Assembly: GCA_027452145.1 (NCBI GenBank)
Contig: DAIDHB010000164.1
Location: 1-49,003 of the forward strand
Direction of reading: 5' to 3'
Origin: Planctomycetales bacterium
GTDB lineage: Bacteria > Planctomycetota > Planctomycetia > Isosphaerales > Isosphaeraceae
DNA: 49,003 nt
Shown here piece by piece: positions 25,297 through 34,452 of this stretch; within the stretch, counting starts at the first letter, position 1; each line of letters starts with the position of its first letter. Made by a program: the position numbers and the translations under genes. The notes under the pieces are model-generated. The model saw only the letters and a program-made list of their open reading frames with translations. It did not search any database and was not told the DNA's origin.

Positions 25297-26739
25297 TCAA
25301 CCTTTCCCCCCAGCACCTGCCCGCGACCACGCTCCGCCCAGCCGCTCGAACAATTCGCGGCCATCCCGGCGGAGTGTTGCCGGGTCCTCATCCACCGTTG
25401 GCGCCGGCGCATCGCGATAGAGGACACCATCGCACCTTGCGGCGATCCTCGCCGCCCGTGCGCCGAGGTCGTCCGACCCGGTGCACTCCCGGACGCCCGC
25501 CCCGGCCTCCTCGGGCGTGAGGGCACCTGGCGGCCGGCCGATGCCCAGCTCGAGATACCGCACCAGCGCCAGGCTGATCGCAAGCGCCAGCGCGGGACCA
25601 TCCGGCCCCGTCGGCGTGGCCGCATGATGGGCCAGCTCGCGCGCGAATGCCGCGGCATGCCGGCGCGACGCAACCGGCCCGACCAGCCGGCCGGCCCGCC
25701 GCGCGCGCCGGCGGGCCCAGAAAAGCGCCCCGGCCGATCCGACGAGCAGGATCGCCGCCCCCGCTCCGAGAATCCAACGTCGCCGGGCCGAGCGTACGCC
25801 CGCGGTCTCGGGCCGGGGGTTCAGGTCCGGGATGGCGGAAGAGTCGAACGACGGCACGGCCACGACCTTGACGGGGACGCCCGGCGTCATCCGGGTCACG
25901 TAGTGCTGGCTCGATGGGTCGAACGCGGCGACCGCGACCGGCGGGAGCACGGCCTCGCCCGAACGGGTCGGCCGCATCCGATAGACGTACGTCCGCGAGG
26001 GGGGCTCGCGCATGGCGTCGGTGCGGCCGGGCTGGATCCGCAGGCCCAGCGGCAGCCGGTCGAACCGCCTCAGCTCGGGCCGGCCGGCGGTTCCCCAGGC
26101 GGCGGGTCCCGAGATCGTCAGGCGATACTCGAATTCCTGGCCCACGCGCACCGAACGGGGCGCCGCCTCGGCCTCCAGCGTGAAGGATCCGACCCCGCCG
26201 AGGAACTCGGACGGCCGACCCTCCGGCGGCAGCGGCCGCACGGTCGTCTTCAACGGGCGGCCGCGGCCCGACTGACCCGCCAGCGACGCGCGCACCGGAG
26301 GGACCTCGAGCGTCCCCGCCCGGCGCGGGACGACGCGGAAGCGGCTGATGAACGCGTTCGACTCGATCGTCGTCCGGCCGATGCTCACGACCGACAGCGG
26401 CCGGATCTCGTTCCGGGCCAGCCAGACATCCGCTCCGGCGATGACTGGCGTCTCGACCGTCGGCCGCTGCCCGCGCGCCACCACGGCGACCTGGAGCTCG
26501 AAGCCCTGGCCGACGTAGTGCTCGCCGCCCGTGAGCCTGGCCTCCACTCGCAGGGCGTTCGGGTCCGGTTCCGGTTCCGGCGGCTGCGGAGCCGGGTCCT
26601 GGCCTCTGCTCGCCGGGAAGCCCGACACCGCGATCACGATCGCCACCACGACTCCGATCGCGAGAAGTCCGCGGATCCGGACGAAGGCCCCCCGCAGCGC
26701 CCGCTCAATCCGGAAGTTCGGCAAGATCGCTGCGACCAT
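25297..26739 (-). CDS. BatD-like membrane protein (oxygen-tolerance family)
   Basis: 480 residues. An N-terminal membrane helix or signal (LLAIGVVVAIVIAVSGF) is followed by two beta-rich BatD-type domains (ALRVEARLTGGEHYVGQGFEL, then GSFTLEAEAAPRSVRVGQEFEYRL, in part). A second membrane helix (WILGAGAAILLVGSAGALFW) leads to a cytoplasmic helical tail. BatD belongs to BatA-E loci, where it is thought to act in the envelope with MoxR and von Willebrand proteins; none of those partners is nearby. The reading frame stays open to 27537, but that part is antisense to the hydrolase at 26911, so ATG 26739 is taken as the start. Confidence 0.82.
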   Translation of the reverse strand: MVAAILPNFRIERALRGAFVRIRGLLAIGVVVAIVIAVSGFPASRGQDPAPQPPEPEPDPNALRVEARLTGGEHYVGQGFELQVAVVARGQRPTVETPVIAGADVWLARNEIRPLSVVSIGRTTIESNAFISRFRVVPRRAGTLEVPPVRASLAGQSGRGRPLKTTVRPLPPEGRPSEFLGGVGSFTLEAEAAPRSVRVGQEFEYRLTISGPAAWGTAGRPELRRFDRLPLGLRIQPGRTDAMREPPSRTYVYRMRPTRSGEAVLPPVAVAAFDPSSQHYVTRMTPGVPVKVVAVPSFDSSAIPDLNPRPETAGVRSARRRWILGAGAAILLVGSAGALFWARRRARRAGRLVGPVASRRHAAAFARELAHHAATPTGPDGPALALAISLALVRYLELGIGRPPGALTPEEAGAGVRECTGSDDLGARAARIAARCDGVLYRDAPAPTVDEDPATLRRDGRELFERLGGAWSRAGAGGKG

Positions 26740-26910
26740 GGCAACTCGTCGAGGACCCTCCCAGTTGGCGGGTTTTTGGGGGATCAGGGGGTCGCACCAA
26801 GAATCCGGCCTGTCATGATGATATTGGATCTCGACGCGGAGTAGCATGTCGGCCGATGGGATCTCCGGCCGGCGTCCCCAACTGAAGCATATCCACCAGG
26901 CGAGAGCAAC

Positions 26911-27543
26911 ATGAGACGATTCCGGCCCGAGGTCGAGGCGTGCGAGTCGCGGGATTGCCCCACTCTGGTCTTTGTCTTCCCCGGGAATGCCCTGGCGGCG
27001 GCGGGCCCCGACCTGCCGACGCAACTGGCGGCCGACCAGCTCCTGCGTCACGGCGATCAGCCGATCCAGGTGAGCACGCCGGCCATGGACGGTCCGGGCG
27101 CCTTCAACCGGGTGGTGGACTACGTCCGCCGTGTGAGCCAGGGACAGCCGATCGGGCTCATGGGCTTCAGCGCCGGCGGGGCCCTGGCGCTGCGGGTCGC
27201 GGGCCAGCCCGGGATCAACGCGACCTCGGTGATGGATTACTACGGCCCTCCCGACATGACCGCCTGGCTCAACAGCCACGGCCACGACCACTATTTCCGC
27301 TACGTCGCCAGCCACGTGCAGCTCACCCAGGACGTGGTCAACCTGCTGAGCGGGCCGAGCCAGTCCCACGCCAACTTCGTCGCCGCGTTCGGCCTCTGGG
27401 ATCACAACGTCATCGCCTCGGTGAGCACCGCCGCCTTCCAGAAGGATTTCCCCAACGGGCAAGTCTACTACTACCAGGGGCCGCACGGCGTTACCCTGTA
27501 TGCCAACTACGCCGCGTTCCAGGACTTCGTCGATCATCTGTGA
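26911..27543 (+). CDS. Exported alpha/beta-hydrolase with planctomycete N-terminal signature
   Basis: 210 residues. The first 17 (MRRFRPEVEACESRDCP) match the short basic-acidic signature found at the N-terminus of many large exported planctomycete proteins. The rest is an alpha/beta-hydrolase: nucleophile elbow GFSAGG (S87), acid candidate D112 (VMDYYGPP) and a C-terminal histidine in YQGPHGVTLY. It is short for the fold and its substrate is not known. Divergent from the BatD-like gene (171 bases) and followed by a family-2 repeat. Confidence 0.8.
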   Translation: MRRFRPEVEACESRDCPTLVFVFPGNALAAAGPDLPTQLAADQLLRHGDQPIQVSTPAMDGPGAFNRVVDYVRRVSQGQPIGLMGFSAGGALALRVAGQPGINATSVMDYYGPPDMTAWLNSHGHDHYFRYVASHVQLTQDVVNLLSGPSQSHANFVAAFGLWDHNVIASVSTAAFQKDFPNGQVYYYQGPHGVTLYANYAAFQDFVDHL

Positions 27544-27576
27544 TGCACAAGCCCGCTGATGCTTTCCGATCGGGTC

Positions 27577-27634
27577 GGCAGGGCGAGGCTCGTGCCGAGC
27601 CGCGAGGGAAGGCTCGGCAGGAGCCTCGCCCTAC
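27577..27634. repeat. Inverted repeat family 2, copy 2
   Basis: GGCAGGGCGAGGCTC...GCCGAGCC and GGCTCGGCAGGAGCCTCGCC form a hairpin like those at 217-275 and 47673-47751. It begins 34 bases after the hydrolase stop. The rest of the 483-base gap to 28026 contains a small hairpin (GGCCATTTCCTGGCC near 27868) and a -10-like TAGAAT at 27912, but no gene. Confidence 0.75.
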
Positions 27635-28026
27635 CAGGAACCGGCCCTCATCCGCGGGTTCGTTGATGGGAGACGCTCGCACCGGCAGGTTGGAGCGGAG
27701 AGGAACCGAACCCGGAAACCGACAGTTCTCGCCCAGCACCGCCTGGTCCGGCCTCGGCCTGTGCGGATCGATCCGCGACCCGAAGGGATCGCCGCAGATC
27801 AGCCGGTTCGCCCGGAGGGCTAAAGATCCGGCCAGGTGGCGTTTGCCGAGAAAGCTCGTCGTGTGCCGGCCATTTCCTGGCCGTCGCCTGGTGCGAAGAA
27901 TCGGCCTGATTTAGAATGCCGCGATCCGAACGATGGATGGCATGGTCCGGCCATCGCCTCGAGGATGTGCACCCAAATCGACGGGGATCGACTTCCGCGG
28001 AACTGGACGCCCTGGGAGAAGATGTG

Positions 28027-29850
28027 ATGTGCCGTAGCGTTCGGGTTTTGGCGTGGTTCCTGGTGGCGTGCACTCTGGCCGTACTCCCTGGTTGCGGGGG
28101 GACGGGTCCGGCCTCCAGCGGTGGGACAGATCCCGCCTCCGGCGGACAGGGAACGAACCCCGCTCCCGGCGTCGATGAGGGGGCGGCCCGCGACGCATTT
28201 GTCGCGACCAGGGATCCGCTCGGCGAGACGGTGACAAAGGTCGTCTATCTCGACCAGGGGTGGTCGGCGAGCCGGAGCCTCGACTTCTACTTCACGTCGC
28301 AAGGTTCGCAGATCCTCCCGTACTCCTGGTTCCTCGCCCTCGAGCAGGCGGATTCGACGACTCCGTTCCGGGACAACCAGAACATCCTCCGGTTCCGCTA
28401 CTTGCCGCAGATGCCCGACGCGAAGAACCCCGACGGGCTACCGGTCGGGTTCGTTAGCGACACCGACAACAACGGCAAGTGGCTGGGCCTGACCTGCGCG
28501 GCCTGCCACACCAACGAAATCCACTACAAGGGCACGGCCTACCGGATCGACGGCGCCCCCACTCAGGGCGACGTCCGGGCGCTGCTCTCGGCGATGATCT
28601 TCGCGTTGCAGAGAACCCACGACGACTCCGAGAAATTCGATCGCTTCGCGAGCCAGGTCCTCAGGCATCCCCATTCGCCGCTGAGCCGAGCGGTGTTGAA
28701 GAAGCAACTCGCCGCCGAGATCGAGCGACGTGTCGGGTACAACAGGCGGAACTTCCCCGGCTACGATCCCCAGAAGCCCGCCCCGCCCCCCACCGATTAC
28801 GCCCGACTCGACGCCTTCGGCGCGATCATGAACGAAGCGTACTTCCACGCGCAGAGGTCCCTCGGCAATCCCACCGCAACGAGCCAGGCCGCCAGCGCTC
28901 CGGTCAGCTATCCGTTCCTCTGGGATACCCCCGGGCAGAACCTCGTGCAGTGGATCGGGATCCCGAACGGCGGCCTTTTCTCGCTCGCGAGGAACGTCGG
29001 GGAGGTCATCGGCGTCTTCGCCGATTACCGCATCCCGGATGAGTTCCAGGTCCTCGGCTATGCCTCCTCGATCCGCGTGCTCAACCTGCTGGCGATCGAG
29101 GAATGGCTGAAGGAGCTCCGGTCGCCGCAATGGCCGTCCGACTTTCCCCCGATCGATCAGGCCGCGGCCGCCAGGGGCAAGGTCCTCTATCAGCAGAATT
29201 GCGTCGGCTGTCACGTCCTGATCGACCGGAACAGCGAGGGCGGATCGAACACGGCGTTCATGTCGAACACCGGGACCGATTCGCTGACCTACGACAATAT
29301 CCACAAGCGGACGGGCCCATCGGGGAAGCTCGAGGGGGCATTCGTGAACGTCGTCAACATCGCGACTCAGGAGAAGATCCCCGGGAGTGCCGAGGGGCTG
29401 ACCATGGTCACGAATGAGGTGATCGGCACGATCCTGGGCACCTACAAGGAGGCGCCCAGGGACGACCTGCTGCGGGTCGATTTCCGGAGGAAGCACACCA
29501 CGGCGCAGCTCATCGGCGCGACCGAGAACGCGAACGAACCGAGGTACAAGGGCCGGGCTTTGAACGGCATCTGGGCGACCGCCCCCTACCTGCACAACGG
29601 CTCCGTGCCTAACCTGTATGAGCTGCTCCTGCCGTCGTCGCAGCGGTCGACCTCGTTCAGCATCGGAGTGCGCGCCTTCGACCCCGAAAAGGTCGGGTAT
29701 CAGACCGAAGTCCCCGGCTTCCCCCGGTTCAATGCCAGGGATGCGCAGGGTAACTGGATTCCCGGCAATCGGAACGATGGCCATGAATTCGGGTCGAAGC
29801 TCAGCCAGGACGAACGCCACCAGCTCCTTGAGTACCTCAAGACCCTTTGA
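28027..29850 (+). CDS. Dihaem cytochrome c lipoprotein, peroxidase/rubber-oxygenase (RoxA) family
   Basis: 607 residues. The N-terminus is a lipoprotein signal peptide with lipobox LPGC (C23), then a Gly/Ser-rich linker. Two c-type haem sites are seen: C157-A-A-C-H161 (LTCAACHTNEIHY) and C392-V-G-C-H396 (NCVGCHV). Blocks such as SQILPYSWFLALEQ, GTAYRIDGAPTQ and IWATAPYLHNGSVPNLYELLLP are typical of the dihaem peroxidase-like family that includes the latex-clearing enzyme RoxA. It is expected in the periplasm or on the outer membrane. Whether it acts as a peroxidase or an oxygenase is not decided by sequence. ATG 28027 is chosen for the signal peptide and the GGGAGAAG upstream. Confidence 0.88.
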   Translation: MCRSVRVLAWFLVACTLAVLPGCGGTGPASSGGTDPASGGQGTNPAPGVDEGAARDAFVATRDPLGETVTKVVYLDQGWSASRSLDFYFTSQGSQILPYSWFLALEQADSTTPFRDNQNILRFRYLPQMPDAKNPDGLPVGFVSDTDNNGKWLGLTCAACHTNEIHYKGTAYRIDGAPTQGDVRALLSAMIFALQRTHDDSEKFDRFASQVLRHPHSPLSRAVLKKQLAAEIERRVGYNRRNFPGYDPQKPAPPPTDYARLDAFGAIMNEAYFHAQRSLGNPTATSQAASAPVSYPFLWDTPGQNLVQWIGIPNGGLFSLARNVGEVIGVFADYRIPDEFQVLGYASSIRVLNLLAIEEWLKELRSPQWPSDFPPIDQAAAARGKVLYQQNCVGCHVLIDRNSEGGSNTAFMSNTGTDSLTYDNIHKRTGPSGKLEGAFVNVVNIATQEKIPGSAEGLTMVTNEVIGTILGTYKEAPRDDLLRVDFRRKHTTAQLIGATENANEPRYKGRALNGIWATAPYLHNGSVPNLYELLLPSSQRSTSFSIGVRAFDPEKVGYQTEVPGFPRFNARDAQGNWIPGNRNDGHEFGSKLSQDERHQLLEYLKTL

Positions 29851-29863
29851 CTCTGGGAGTTTG

Positions 29864-30101
29864 TCCCGGAAGCCCACGAAGTGGGCGTCAGGACGTAGCC
29901 GGGGGCGTCAGCCCCCCGGAACGCCTCATCTCCCAGACATCTGTGCCCCCCTCCCGGCCGCGACCCCGCGTGGCGGGGTCGCGGCCGGGAGGGTCCGTCG
30001 AGTGGAATCGGTGAGTGGCGCGGCGGTCCGATCCCCGGGGGGCTCACGCCCCCCGGCTACGTCCGATCGCCCCCTGACGGGGGCTCGGAGCCGTTCCGGG
30101 A
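29864..30101. repeat. MITE-like composite palindromic element, copy B
   Basis: 238 bases from TCCCGGAAGCCC to GTTCCGGGA, the reverse orientation of copy A. The centre is a perfect 19-bp stem with a 3-base loop (29951-29991). Nested GGGGGCGTCAGCCCCC-type hairpins flank it. It begins 14 bases after the dihaem cytochrome stop, and its other end supplies the last 20 or so codons and the stop of the convergent MFS small-subunit gene. Confidence 0.92.
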
Positions 30102-30268
30102 CCTCCCGGAGAAAGCGGCAACGGCCCTGTTGCCGTCGCGGTGGTGCCGCGGAAGAGGGGCAACGCCTTGATGGCGGTCTGGTAGACGCCCCACGCCAGC
30201 GGGATCGTCACGACGATCCACGCGGCGGCCAGGCGCAGGGCGGAAGTCTTGCCGGCGGGCTCGTTCAT
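30044..30268 (-). CDS. MFS transporter small subunit
   Basis: 74 residues with a single membrane helix (LAAAWIVVTIPLAWGVYQTAIK) and the ALPLF motif, as in the small proteins that accompany oxalate/formate-type (OFA) MFS carriers. Its ATG overlaps the stop of the carrier gene (ATGA), so the two are translationally coupled. The natural protein probably ends after about residue 52: the remaining tail (GTAPSPRQGAIGRSRGA) and the stop codon are read out of repeat copy B. Function of the small subunit is not established; presumably it assists or stabilises the carrier. Confidence 0.8.
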   Translation of the reverse strand: MNEPAGKTSALRLAAAWIVVTIPLAWGVYQTAIKALPLFRGTTATATGPLPLSPGGPGTAPSPRQGAIGRSRGA

Positions 30269-31635
30269 CGCGGGTTGCTCTCCTCGCGGTGGTGGTGCCG
30301 CGCATCAACGGGGGCGATCAGCAGATTGCAGACGAACCCGGCCAGGAGGAGCGTGGCCATCAGGTACATCGTCGGGTTGTACGCCGAGGCTCGGGGCACG
30401 CCGCGAGCGATCCGGGCCTCGGAGATGTAGCTGACGAGCTGCGGGCCCAGCACGGCGGCCATCGACCAGGCCGTGATCAGCCGGCCGTGGATCGCACCCA
30501 GGTGCATCGTGCCGAACAGGTCGCGAAGGTACGCCGGGATCGTCGCGAAGCCGCCGCCGTACATCGAGATGATCACCGCCGTGATCAGGACGAAGAGCGC
30601 GACATGGTGCTGCTGCTGCACGCTCGGGATCGCCGCATAGAGGGCCGCACCCAGCAGAAAGTAGACCCCGTAAATGACCTTCCGGCCGGTGAAGTCCGAG
30701 GCCGAGGCCCAGAGGAACCGCCCGCCCATGTTGGACAGGCTGAGCAACCCGGCGAAGCCCGCGCCCATGGCCTCGGTGACGCCGAACATGTCCTGGCACA
30801 TGGGCGAGGCCTGGCCCAGGATGCCGATCCCGGCGGTGACATTCAGGCAGAGCACGGCCCAGAGCAGCCAGAACTGCGGGGTCCGCCAGGCCGAGTCGAC
30901 CGCGACGTGGGCATCCGTGACGAGCCGCGCCGGCCGTGCGGGGGGCACGTACCCCTCGGGCCGCCACTCCGGGCCGGGGACGCGTACGATCGCGGCCCCG
31001 AAGGCCATGAGCGCGAGATAGATGCCGGCCATCGCGGTGAAGGCCTCGGCCACGCCCGTCGATCGCGACGAGGCGAAGCGGCCCATCAGCTCGACGCCCA
31101 GGGGCGCGCCGACGATCGCACCGCCGCCGAACCCCATGATCGCCAGACCGGTCGCCATGCCGGGCCGGTCGGGGAACCACTTCACCAGGGTCGACACCGG
31201 CGCGATGTAGCCCAGCCCCAGCCCGATCCCGCCGACCAGGCCGTAGCCCAGGTAAATCACCTCGATTCGGTGCAGCCGGACCCCCAGCGCGGCGATCAGC
31301 AGGCCGCCGCAAAAGCACAACGCGCCGGCGGCCATCGCCTTCCTCGGCCCGGCCCGCTCGACCCACCGGCCGAAGAGCGCCGCCGACAGCCCCAGCATGA
31401 TCAGCGCGATCGAGTAGATCCAGCCGACCTGCGACGGGCTCCAGTCGACGCCGGGGATCGGCGCGTTGATGCCCACCAGCCGGCCGAGCGGCCGGTTGAA
31501 GACGCTGAATCCATAAACCTCGCCGATGCAGAGGTGCACTGCCAGGGCCGCGGGCGGGATCAGCCAGCGGTTGAAGCCCGGGCCGGCGATCGTCCGATCG
31601 CGTTCGAGCAGGCGGAGCGGGTTTCCCATCGTCAT
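30265..31635 (-). CDS. OFA-family MFS transporter (oxalate/formate antiporter type)
   Basis: 456 residues and about twelve membrane helices. FNRWLIPPAALAVHLCIGEVYGFSVF and WSPSQVGWIYSIALIMLGLSAA are typical of the OFA subfamily, as are YIAPVSTLVKWFPDRPGMATGLAIMGFGGG and FIPAYLRDLFG-like blocks. Members exchange oxalate for formate or carry other monocarboxylates. Its position next to a complete formate dehydrogenase locus on the same strand favours formate or oxalate as substrate (inference). The start is at 31635 or the second ATG at 31629. Confidence 0.88.
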   Translation of the reverse strand: MTMGNPLRLLERDRTIAGPGFNRWLIPPAALAVHLCIGEVYGFSVFNRPLGRLVGINAPIPGVDWSPSQVGWIYSIALIMLGLSAALFGRWVERAGPRKAMAAGALCFCGGLLIAALGVRLHRIEVIYLGYGLVGGIGLGLGYIAPVSTLVKWFPDRPGMATGLAIMGFGGGAIVGAPLGVELMGRFASSRSTGVAEAFTAMAGIYLALMAFGAAIVRVPGPEWRPEGYVPPARPARLVTDAHVAVDSAWRTPQFWLLWAVLCLNVTAGIGILGQASPMCQDMFGVTEAMGAGFAGLLSLSNMGGRFLWASASDFTGRKVIYGVYFLLGAALYAAIPSVQQQHHVALFVLITAVIISMYGGGFATIPAYLRDLFGTMHLGAIHGRLITAWSMAAVLGPQLVSYISEARIARGVPRASAYNPTMYLMATLLLAGFVCNLLIAPVDARHHHREESNPR

Positions 31636-31690
31636 CGGGCGGGGCGTCCTTCGGCGGGGTGGAGTCGTCGGGCGGGTACGGCCCGGACCA

Positions 31691-33322
31691 TCAGCGGCGG
31701 GATGAAGCGGGTGCGGACGGGTCCGCGGGCGCAGGCGCGGGCGCGGGGCGATGCCGGAGGTCCGGGTTCCACAGGCGCTCGCCGACGTCGAGCCTGGGAA
31801 AGTTCGCGTGATCGGTCTCGAGCTTGCCTCCGTTGTCCTGCCCCTTGATGCCCACGGCGTAGGCGACGATGCCGTCGTCCCGAACGACCAGGCGCATCGG
31901 CGCGTCGGAGTACGGTCCGCGGGGAATCTCCGGCAGATACTTTGGCACTAGCGCCTCGATGGTCGCGGGCCAGCGTCCGACGGCCCGGCGATGGCGCTCG
32001 GCGGCGAGGAGCACGCGGGTCGCGGCCATCCGGGCCTTCAAGTCGTAGGTCATCCAGATCCAGGTGTTGTTGAGCGGGAGGACCGTGTAGGCGACGGCAC
32101 CCATTCGGCGCCGGAGGTAGCCGGGTTCCTCGAGCATCCGCTCGTGGGCGCCCCAGTGTTCGCCCCAGCCCGGATCGAAGGGGCGAGCCTTCGCCCCCTC
32201 GACCGACTGGTTGAGGATCGAGAGCGCCAGGCCCTGGTTGTAGAGGCCGAACGCCCGCATGTAGAGCACCTGGCTGACCGGATTGGCGCGGGCGCGTCCG
32301 GCGTCGGAATCCCCGGGGCCCGCCGGCGCGAAGTCCCCCTCGGCGTATCGGGTGTAGGCGCCGTCGGCCATCTTGCCGAGGGTGTCGAAGTACGCCGCCC
32401 GCTGCGCCCTCATCGCGCAGAGCAACAGTTCGTGTTCGCCCTCGCGGGCCAGATCGTCCTGGACGGCGGCGAGCGCCGCATCGGAGGCCTCGCCCTGCCC
32501 GAGCGCGCGGTGGATCGCCGCGAGCGCCGCCCGCCGCTGGTGCAGCCGGAACAGTTGCGACATCTCGACCGGTTCGTCGCCGATCGAGCGGGCGACGGCA
32601 ATGATGCCTCGCGCCGACGTCAGGGCCTCATCGATCTTGCCGGCCGCGGCCAGTCGGGCCGAGTCGAGGGCCAGCAGCCGGGACGCCTTGCGCGGGGCGT
32701 CCACCTGCGGGTTGATCTGGGCCATCGCGACCTCGCCGGGCGAGAACGCGTAGCGCCCGTCGCCGGCCCCCGCCAGCGATCGGCACGCGGCCACCGATCC
32801 CTCGACCGGCTTGAGCAGGCGATCGGCGACCTTGCTAACGTCGGGGCCAAGGGCCACATTCGGCGGTGTCTTGAGGAGCGCGTCGGCAACCTCGGTCCAC
32901 TTCAGCCATGGCTCGGGCGCCTCGGTCGAGGTCCCGTCGGCCGCGTCATCGTCGACGATTGACGGCAACTTCACCGGCCCAGACGGTCGTTCGGCCGACT
33001 CTGGCCAGCCATCGGGGATTCCTTTCGCCGCCTCCAGGACGCGGCTCGCCGAGTTCGTCTCGGCCGCCACCGGCCGGCGTGCCGCCATGAGGTCCGCGAG
33101 CCGCCAGCCGGGGTCGAGGCGATCGGCCTCGGCGATCGCCCGCGCGAGTGTCGCCCGGGCGGTCCACTGGAACAAGACCCACGCGACCACCGCCGCGCCC
33201 ATCAGGCCGACCACCAGGAAGAGGAGGATTCGACGCCTCCAGCGCCCGCGCCTGGCGGGAGGCGAGGAAGCAGAGGGTGTGGCGGGAGGCGAGGAAGATG
33301 AGGGTTCCGTAGCCGTGGTCAT
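31691..33322 (-). CDS. Hypothetical protein, membrane-anchored, paralogue of the 20317 gene product
   Basis: 543 residues. A Ser/Pro-rich N-terminus and basic patch (RRGRWRRR) precede one membrane helix (ILLFLVVGLMGAAVVAWVLF), then a long helical region. The C-terminal block AERHRRAVGRWPATIEALVPKYLPEIPRG, followed by DAPMRLVVRDDGIVAYAVG, resembles the end of pseudopilin-like planctomycete proteins. It lies between the OFA carrier and the formate dehydrogenase genes, 55 and 101 bases from each, but no functional link is evident. ATG 33322 has GGAG about 6 nt upstream. Function unknown. Confidence 0.75.
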   Translation of the reverse strand: MTTATEPSSSSPPATPSASSPPARRGRWRRRILLFLVVGLMGAAVVAWVLFQWTARATLARAIAEADRLDPGWRLADLMAARRPVAAETNSASRVLEAAKGIPDGWPESAERPSGPVKLPSIVDDDAADGTSTEAPEPWLKWTEVADALLKTPPNVALGPDVSKVADRLLKPVEGSVAACRSLAGAGDGRYAFSPGEVAMAQINPQVDAPRKASRLLALDSARLAAAGKIDEALTSARGIIAVARSIGDEPVEMSQLFRLHQRRAALAAIHRALGQGEASDAALAAVQDDLAREGEHELLLCAMRAQRAAYFDTLGKMADGAYTRYAEGDFAPAGPGDSDAGRARANPVSQVLYMRAFGLYNQGLALSILNQSVEGAKARPFDPGWGEHWGAHERMLEEPGYLRRRMGAVAYTVLPLNNTWIWMTYDLKARMAATRVLLAAERHRRAVGRWPATIEALVPKYLPEIPRGPYSDAPMRLVVRDDGIVAYAVGIKGQDNGGKLETDHANFPRLDVGERLWNPDLRHRPAPAPAPADPSAPASSRR

Positions 33323-33423
33323 GAGGATCTCCGCGGACGTGCGAACCGGATCTGGAGATGGGGTGTCCTGAGCAAGATATCCTGCGTCACGTCACGTCAC
33401 GTCCGGGGCTCAAGGCGCGCTCG

Positions 33424-34452
33424 TCAAGCTCCGAGCCCCGCGCCGCCGTCGCGGGCGGGTTGTTCCGCGTCCGGATCGCCGCCGTGAACGAACCCGAATC
33501 CGAACCGGCCCTTGATGCACAGGTGACCGTGCGTGACCTCGACGTCCAGGGGCGAGGTCACCTTGACGATCCGGTTGTCCTGGACGTGCAGCGAGAGCGT
33601 GCATCCCACGCCGCAATACGGGCAGATTGTGTCCGTCGTCGTCTGCCGCGACTCGTCCCAGGTGCCGGCCTGGCGCATCTCGTACTCGCTACGGAACATC
33701 AATGCCCCGGTCGGGCAGACGCCGATGCAATTGCCGCAGTAGACGCACGCGGAATCCGGTAGCGGGACATCGCCCTCGGTCGAGATCCGGGCATCGAAAC
33801 CGCGGCCCGCCACGGCGATCGCGAAGGTATTCTGGGCATCGGTGCCGCACGCCTCGACGCACTTGTAGCAGAGGATGCATTTCGAGTAGTCGCGCACATA
33901 CAGGTCGTTATCGACCTTGACCGGCTGCGCGACGGTCTCGGCGGACGTGCCTTCGGGCAAGTGGTGGTGGCCCGGCTCGCGAGCGTCGCGCTCTCCGGCG
34001 GGTGCCGGAGGCGACGGCGGTCCGTAGCGCCCGGGGCGGGCGTCGTACCGCTTGAGGTACTCCTGCGCCTGCGGGGCCGTGGAGAGATCCACCGACGAGC
34101 CGAGGAACTCGAGCACCATCCGGCGCGACAGCCGGACGCGCGGCGAGTCGGTCTGGATCTCCATCCCGGGCTCGACCCGGCGGGAGCAGGCCGGGACCAG
34201 CGTTCGCGACCCGGACAGCTCCACCACGCAGACGCGGCAGACGTTCACCGGCGTGAGGTTCTCGAGATAGCAGAGCGTCGGCGTGTCGATCCCCCGCGAC
34301 CGGCACGCCTCCAGGATGGTCCACGACGACGGCACCTCGACCTTCTGCCCGTCGATGAGGATCTCGACAGTTCCCGGCTCGGTCTTCGGCGGGGCCGACG
34401 GTACACTGCCGGGACGCGGCGGCGGTCGGAACCAGAGGGAATCGTCGATCAT
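33424..34452 (-). CDS. Formate dehydrogenase Fe-S subunit (detached N-terminal half of the alpha subunit)
   Basis: 342 residues. Residues about 28-110 form a 2Fe-2S ferredoxin domain (C61, C72, C75, C89). The next segment, which in NuoG/FdsA carries a His-Cys cluster, has no cysteines here. Two 4Fe-4S sites follow (C192/195/198/202 and C236/239/242/246), then a molybdopterin-oxidoreductase Fe4S4 domain (C277, C280, C284, C312; CPYCGVGCTLSLHVQDNRIV and HLCIKGRFGFGF). It ends just there, where a normal alpha subunit continues into the Mo-cofactor domain; that domain is the separate gene at 36318-38231. It would carry electrons from the Mo site to the NuoEF-like subunit. Start ATG 34452 overlaps the upstream stop (TAATG) with GGAGG nearby. 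Confidence 0.92.
   Translation of the reverse strand: MIDDSLWFRPPPRPGSVPSAPPKTEPGTVEILIDGQKVEVPSSWTILEACRSRGIDTPTLCYLENLTPVNVCRVCVVELSGSRTLVPACSRRVEPGMEIQTDSPRVRLSRRMVLEFLGSSVDLSTAPQAQEYLKRYDARPGRYGPPSPPAPAGERDAREPGHHHLPEGTSAETVAQPVKVDNDLYVRDYSKCILCYKCVEACGTDAQNTFAIAVAGRGFDARISTEGDVPLPDSACVYCGNCIGVCPTGALMFRSEYEMRQAGTWDESRQTTTDTICPYCGVGCTLSLHVQDNRIVKVTSPLDVEVTHGHLCIKGRFGFGFVHGGDPDAEQPARDGGAGLGA

Noticed and set aside
26740..27537. N-terminal extension of the BatD-like gene over the hydrolase region
   Set aside because: The hydrolase on the plus strand has clear catalytic motifs and the extension has none. The ATG at 26739 gives a normal signal-anchor start.
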